DNA of 64,000 nt from JAVDCA01 sp963819385 (GTDB lineage: Bacteria; Pseudomonadota; Alphaproteobacteria; Rhizobiales; Xanthobacteraceae). The notes beneath the pieces were generated by a model. The model saw only the letters and a list, made by a program, of their open reading frames with translations. It ran no database searches and was not told the origin of the DNA. This document shows, in pieces, positions 62,420 through 64,000 of this stretch (position 1 is its first letter; each line of letters opens with the position of its first letter). The stretch lies in the NCBI GenBank assembly GCA_963819385.1, contig CAWFVV010000001.1, forward strand, positions 744,001 through 808,000, written 5' to 3'. Both the position numbers and the translations under genes were made by a program.

Positions 62420-63274
62420 GTGGACAGCAAAATCGATCCTGCTCCGAGTTCGGAAGTCGTCGTTGGCGCGGTGCGCTTCGGCAATCGCCTGCCGCTGGCG
62501 CTGATCGCCGGGCCGTGCGCGCTGGAGAGCCGTGCGCATGCACTCGAGATGGCGGCGGCGCTGAAGGAAATCACGGCGCGGGTCGGCATCGGGCTCGTCT
62601 ACAAGACCTCGTTCGACAAGGCGAACCGGACCAGCGCGAGCAGCGCGCGCGGGCTCGGGCTCGGCAAGGCCTTGGATATATTTGCCGAGATCCGCGAGAC
62701 GCTCGCGCTACCGGTGCTGACCGACGTGCACGAGGCGGAGCAATGCGCGCGCGTCGCCGGTGCCGTCGACGTGCTGCAGATCCCGGCTTTTCTCTGCCGG
62801 CAGACCGATCTTCTGGTCGCGGCTGCCGAGACCGGCCGCATCGTCAACGTCAAGAAGGGGCAATTCCTGGCGCCCTGGGACATGGCGAACGTGGTCGCGA
62901 AGATCACGGGGGCCGGCAACCCGAATGTCCTGGTGACCGAGCGTGGCGCCTCGTTCGGCTACAACACGCTCGTCTCCGACATGCGCGCGCTGCCGATCCT
63001 GGCGCGCAGCGGCGCGCCGGTGATCTTCGACGCGACCCATTCGGTGCAGCAGCCGGGCGGGCAGGGGACCACGTCGGGCGGCGAGCGCGAGTTCGTGCCG
63101 GTGCTGGCGCGCGCCGCGGTCGCGGTCGGCGTCGCGGGCGTGTTCATCGAGACGCACCATGACCCCGACAAGGCGCCCTCCGACGGGCCCAATATGGTGC
63201 CGCTGCGCCAGATGGAGGCGCTGCTTGGGCGCCTCATGGCGTTTGATCGGCTCGCGAAAGTATCGGAACATTGA
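62420..63274 (+). CDS. kdsA: 3-deoxy-8-phosphooctulonate synthase
   Basis: Condenses phosphoenolpyruvate and arabinose 5-phosphate to KDO-8-phosphate for lipopolysaccharide. 284 residues, normal length. Conserved blocks: IAGPCALES (Cys here marks the metal-dependent class), YKTSFDKANRTS, VKKGQFLAPWDM and FDATHSVQQPGG. GTG 62420 is the start, with GAGGG upstream. eno usually follows in relatives; here two DUF genes come next. Confidence 0.97.
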   Translation: MDSKIDPAPSSEVVVGAVRFGNRLPLALIAGPCALESRAHALEMAAALKEITARVGIGLVYKTSFDKANRTSASSARGLGLGKALDIFAEIRETLALPVLTDVHEAEQCARVAGAVDVLQIPAFLCRQTDLLVAAAETGRIVNVKKGQFLAPWDMANVVAKITGAGNPNVLVTERGASFGYNTLVSDMRALPILARSGAPVIFDATHSVQQPGGQGTTSGGEREFVPVLARAAVAVGVAGVFIETHHDPDKAPSDGPNMVPLRQMEALLGRLMAFDRLAKVSEH

Positions 63275-63365
63275 ACCAAGACGAGTCGCCAAGCGACTCA
63301 TCATAGATTTGCGCATGTGCGGCGGACCGTATCGGGTCCGCCGGAACAGGCGCCGGAGGGGCGTC

Positions 63366-63770
63366 ATGCTGCTGCAATCGCTGGCGGGATTGCCCGCCTT
63401 TCTAGCCTATTTCTGCACCGCCTTCGTGATCGTCATCCTCTATCTCGCGATCTACATGTGGGTGACGCCGCATGACGAGTTCGAACTGATCCGCAAGAAC
63501 GTGCCGGGCGCCGCCATCGCGCTCGGCCTGAGCCTGCTCGGCTTCGCGCTGCCGGTCGCGAGCGCGATCGCGCATGCGGCGAGCCTGATCGATTGCGCGG
63601 TGTGGAGCCTGATCGCGCTGATCGTGCAGATCATCGTCTATTTCCTGGTGCGCATCCCGGTGCACGACCTGTCGCGGCGCATCGCGGCGGGCGAGATCGC
63701 GCCGGCGATCTGGCTCGGCATCGCGTCGCTCGCCGCCGGCGCGCTCAACGCCGCCTCGATGACGCCCTGA
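63366..63770 (+). CDS. DUF350 membrane protein
   Basis: A 134-residue integral membrane protein with four predicted helices (LAYFCTAFVIVILYLAIYMW; GAAIALGLSLLGFALPVASAI; SLIALIVQIIVYFLVRIP; AIWLGIASLAAGALNAA). It matches the DUF350/YjfL family, typically found beside a DUF1190 gene and a glutathionylspermidine synthase-like gene. ATG 63366 begins the first helix region. The product is predicted to work with the next gene; biochemical role unknown. Confidence 0.85.
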   Translation: MLLQSLAGLPAFLAYFCTAFVIVILYLAIYMWVTPHDEFELIRKNVPGAAIALGLSLLGFALPVASAIAHAASLIDCAVWSLIALIVQIIVYFLVRIPVHDLSRRIAAGEIAPAIWLGIASLAAGALNAASMTP

Positions 63771-63779
63771 GCGGTCGCC

Positions 63780-64000
63780 ATGAAGCGGTCCGCCCAGGTG
63801 GCGCTGGTGGTCATGTCGGCCGCGTCGGTCGGCGGCATCGGCTATGCGATGATGCCGTCCCGGAGCTGCGTGCCGCCGGGCGGCACGACCCCCAATGCCG
63901 CGATACCGAACGCTGCGGCACCTAATGCCCTCAACCAACCCTGCACCACCAGCCACTCGACCAGCTATTTCCACAGCGGGCGTCCGATCTTCGGCTTCGG
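63780..64000 (+). CDS. DUF1190-like protein, 3' end outside the window
   Basis: The first 73 codons of a protein beginning MKRSAQVALVVMSAASVGGIGYAM with a hydrophobic anchor, then a Pro/Asn/Ala-rich segment and HSTSYFHSGRPIFGF. The start lies 9 bases after the DUF350 stop. The opening fits the DUF1190 (YjfM) family, the regular partner of DUF350. Incomplete, so the call rests on the N-terminus and context. Confidence 0.7.
   Translation, partial: MKRSAQVALVVMSAASVGGIGYAMMPSRSCVPPGGTTPNAAIPNAAAPNALNQPCTTSHSTSYFHSGRPIFGF

Overview
The window is GC-rich, densely coding bacterial DNA. Its housekeeping genes (ppiD-trpE, tpiA, secG, pyrG, kdsA), its many Bug/TctC, TctAB and Liv-type uptake genes, and its palindromic intergenic repeats point to an alphaproteobacterium of the order Hyphomicrobiales, probably near Nitrobacteraceae/Xanthobacteraceae. 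That placement comes from gene content and family resemblance, not from a search.

Layout. 1-4.1 kb: a cyclase-family hydrolase, a cupin, a frameshifted methyltransferase, a Bug/TctC periplasmic binding protein and a polysaccharide deacetylase. 4.1-4.7 kb: a small GIY-YIG nuclease gene bracketed by palindromic repeat doublets in inverted orientation. 4.7-9.1 kb: housekeeping trpE, ppiD and tpiA. 9.1-17.8 kb: an FAA hydrolase, a methyltransferase, an amidohydrolase followed by a five-gene branched-chain-amino-acid-type ABC importer, and an SDR dehydrogenase. 17.9-20.8 kb: a three-gene periplasmic GMC dehydrogenase complex (TAT-exported small subunit, flavoprotein, cytochrome c). 20.9-25.6 kb: secG and pyrG, with an opposing tctBA pair between them.

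25.7-36.7 kb: one giant secreted repeat-protein gene of about 3,660 codons (DUF4347, three tail-collar domains, DGT-type repeats, fourteen cadherin-like repeats with a kelch propeller nested among them, C-terminal FG-GAP repeats). It is broken by four +1 frameshifts that all fall on the same short sequence. 37-50 kb: a heme-motif propeller protein, a glyoxalase-like protein, a UBP zinc-finger protein, an orphan CoxL-type molybdenum hydroxylase whose catalytic Glu is Lys, a LysE exporter, and two divergent operons for acyl-CoA metabolism (acyl-CoA ligase with enoyl-CoA hydratase; HMG-CoA-lyase-like with CoA transferase). 50-57 kb: RidA, an HWE histidine kinase, an L,D-transpeptidase, a cysteine-less isochorismatase homologue, a TetR/MFS pair and a LysR/lipocalin-like pair. 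57.1-62.1 kb: feoAB plus a decayed copy of the feoB 3' end, with a regulator and a ModA-like protein between them. 62.4-64 kb: kdsA and a DUF350/DUF1190 pair running off the edge.

The main theme is a conserved core gene order (ppiD-trpE / tpiA / secG / pyrG / kdsA) opened at several joints by accessory modules, mostly for uptake and catabolism of organic acids and amides. Palindromic intergenic repeats of at least six families lie at many of the joints.
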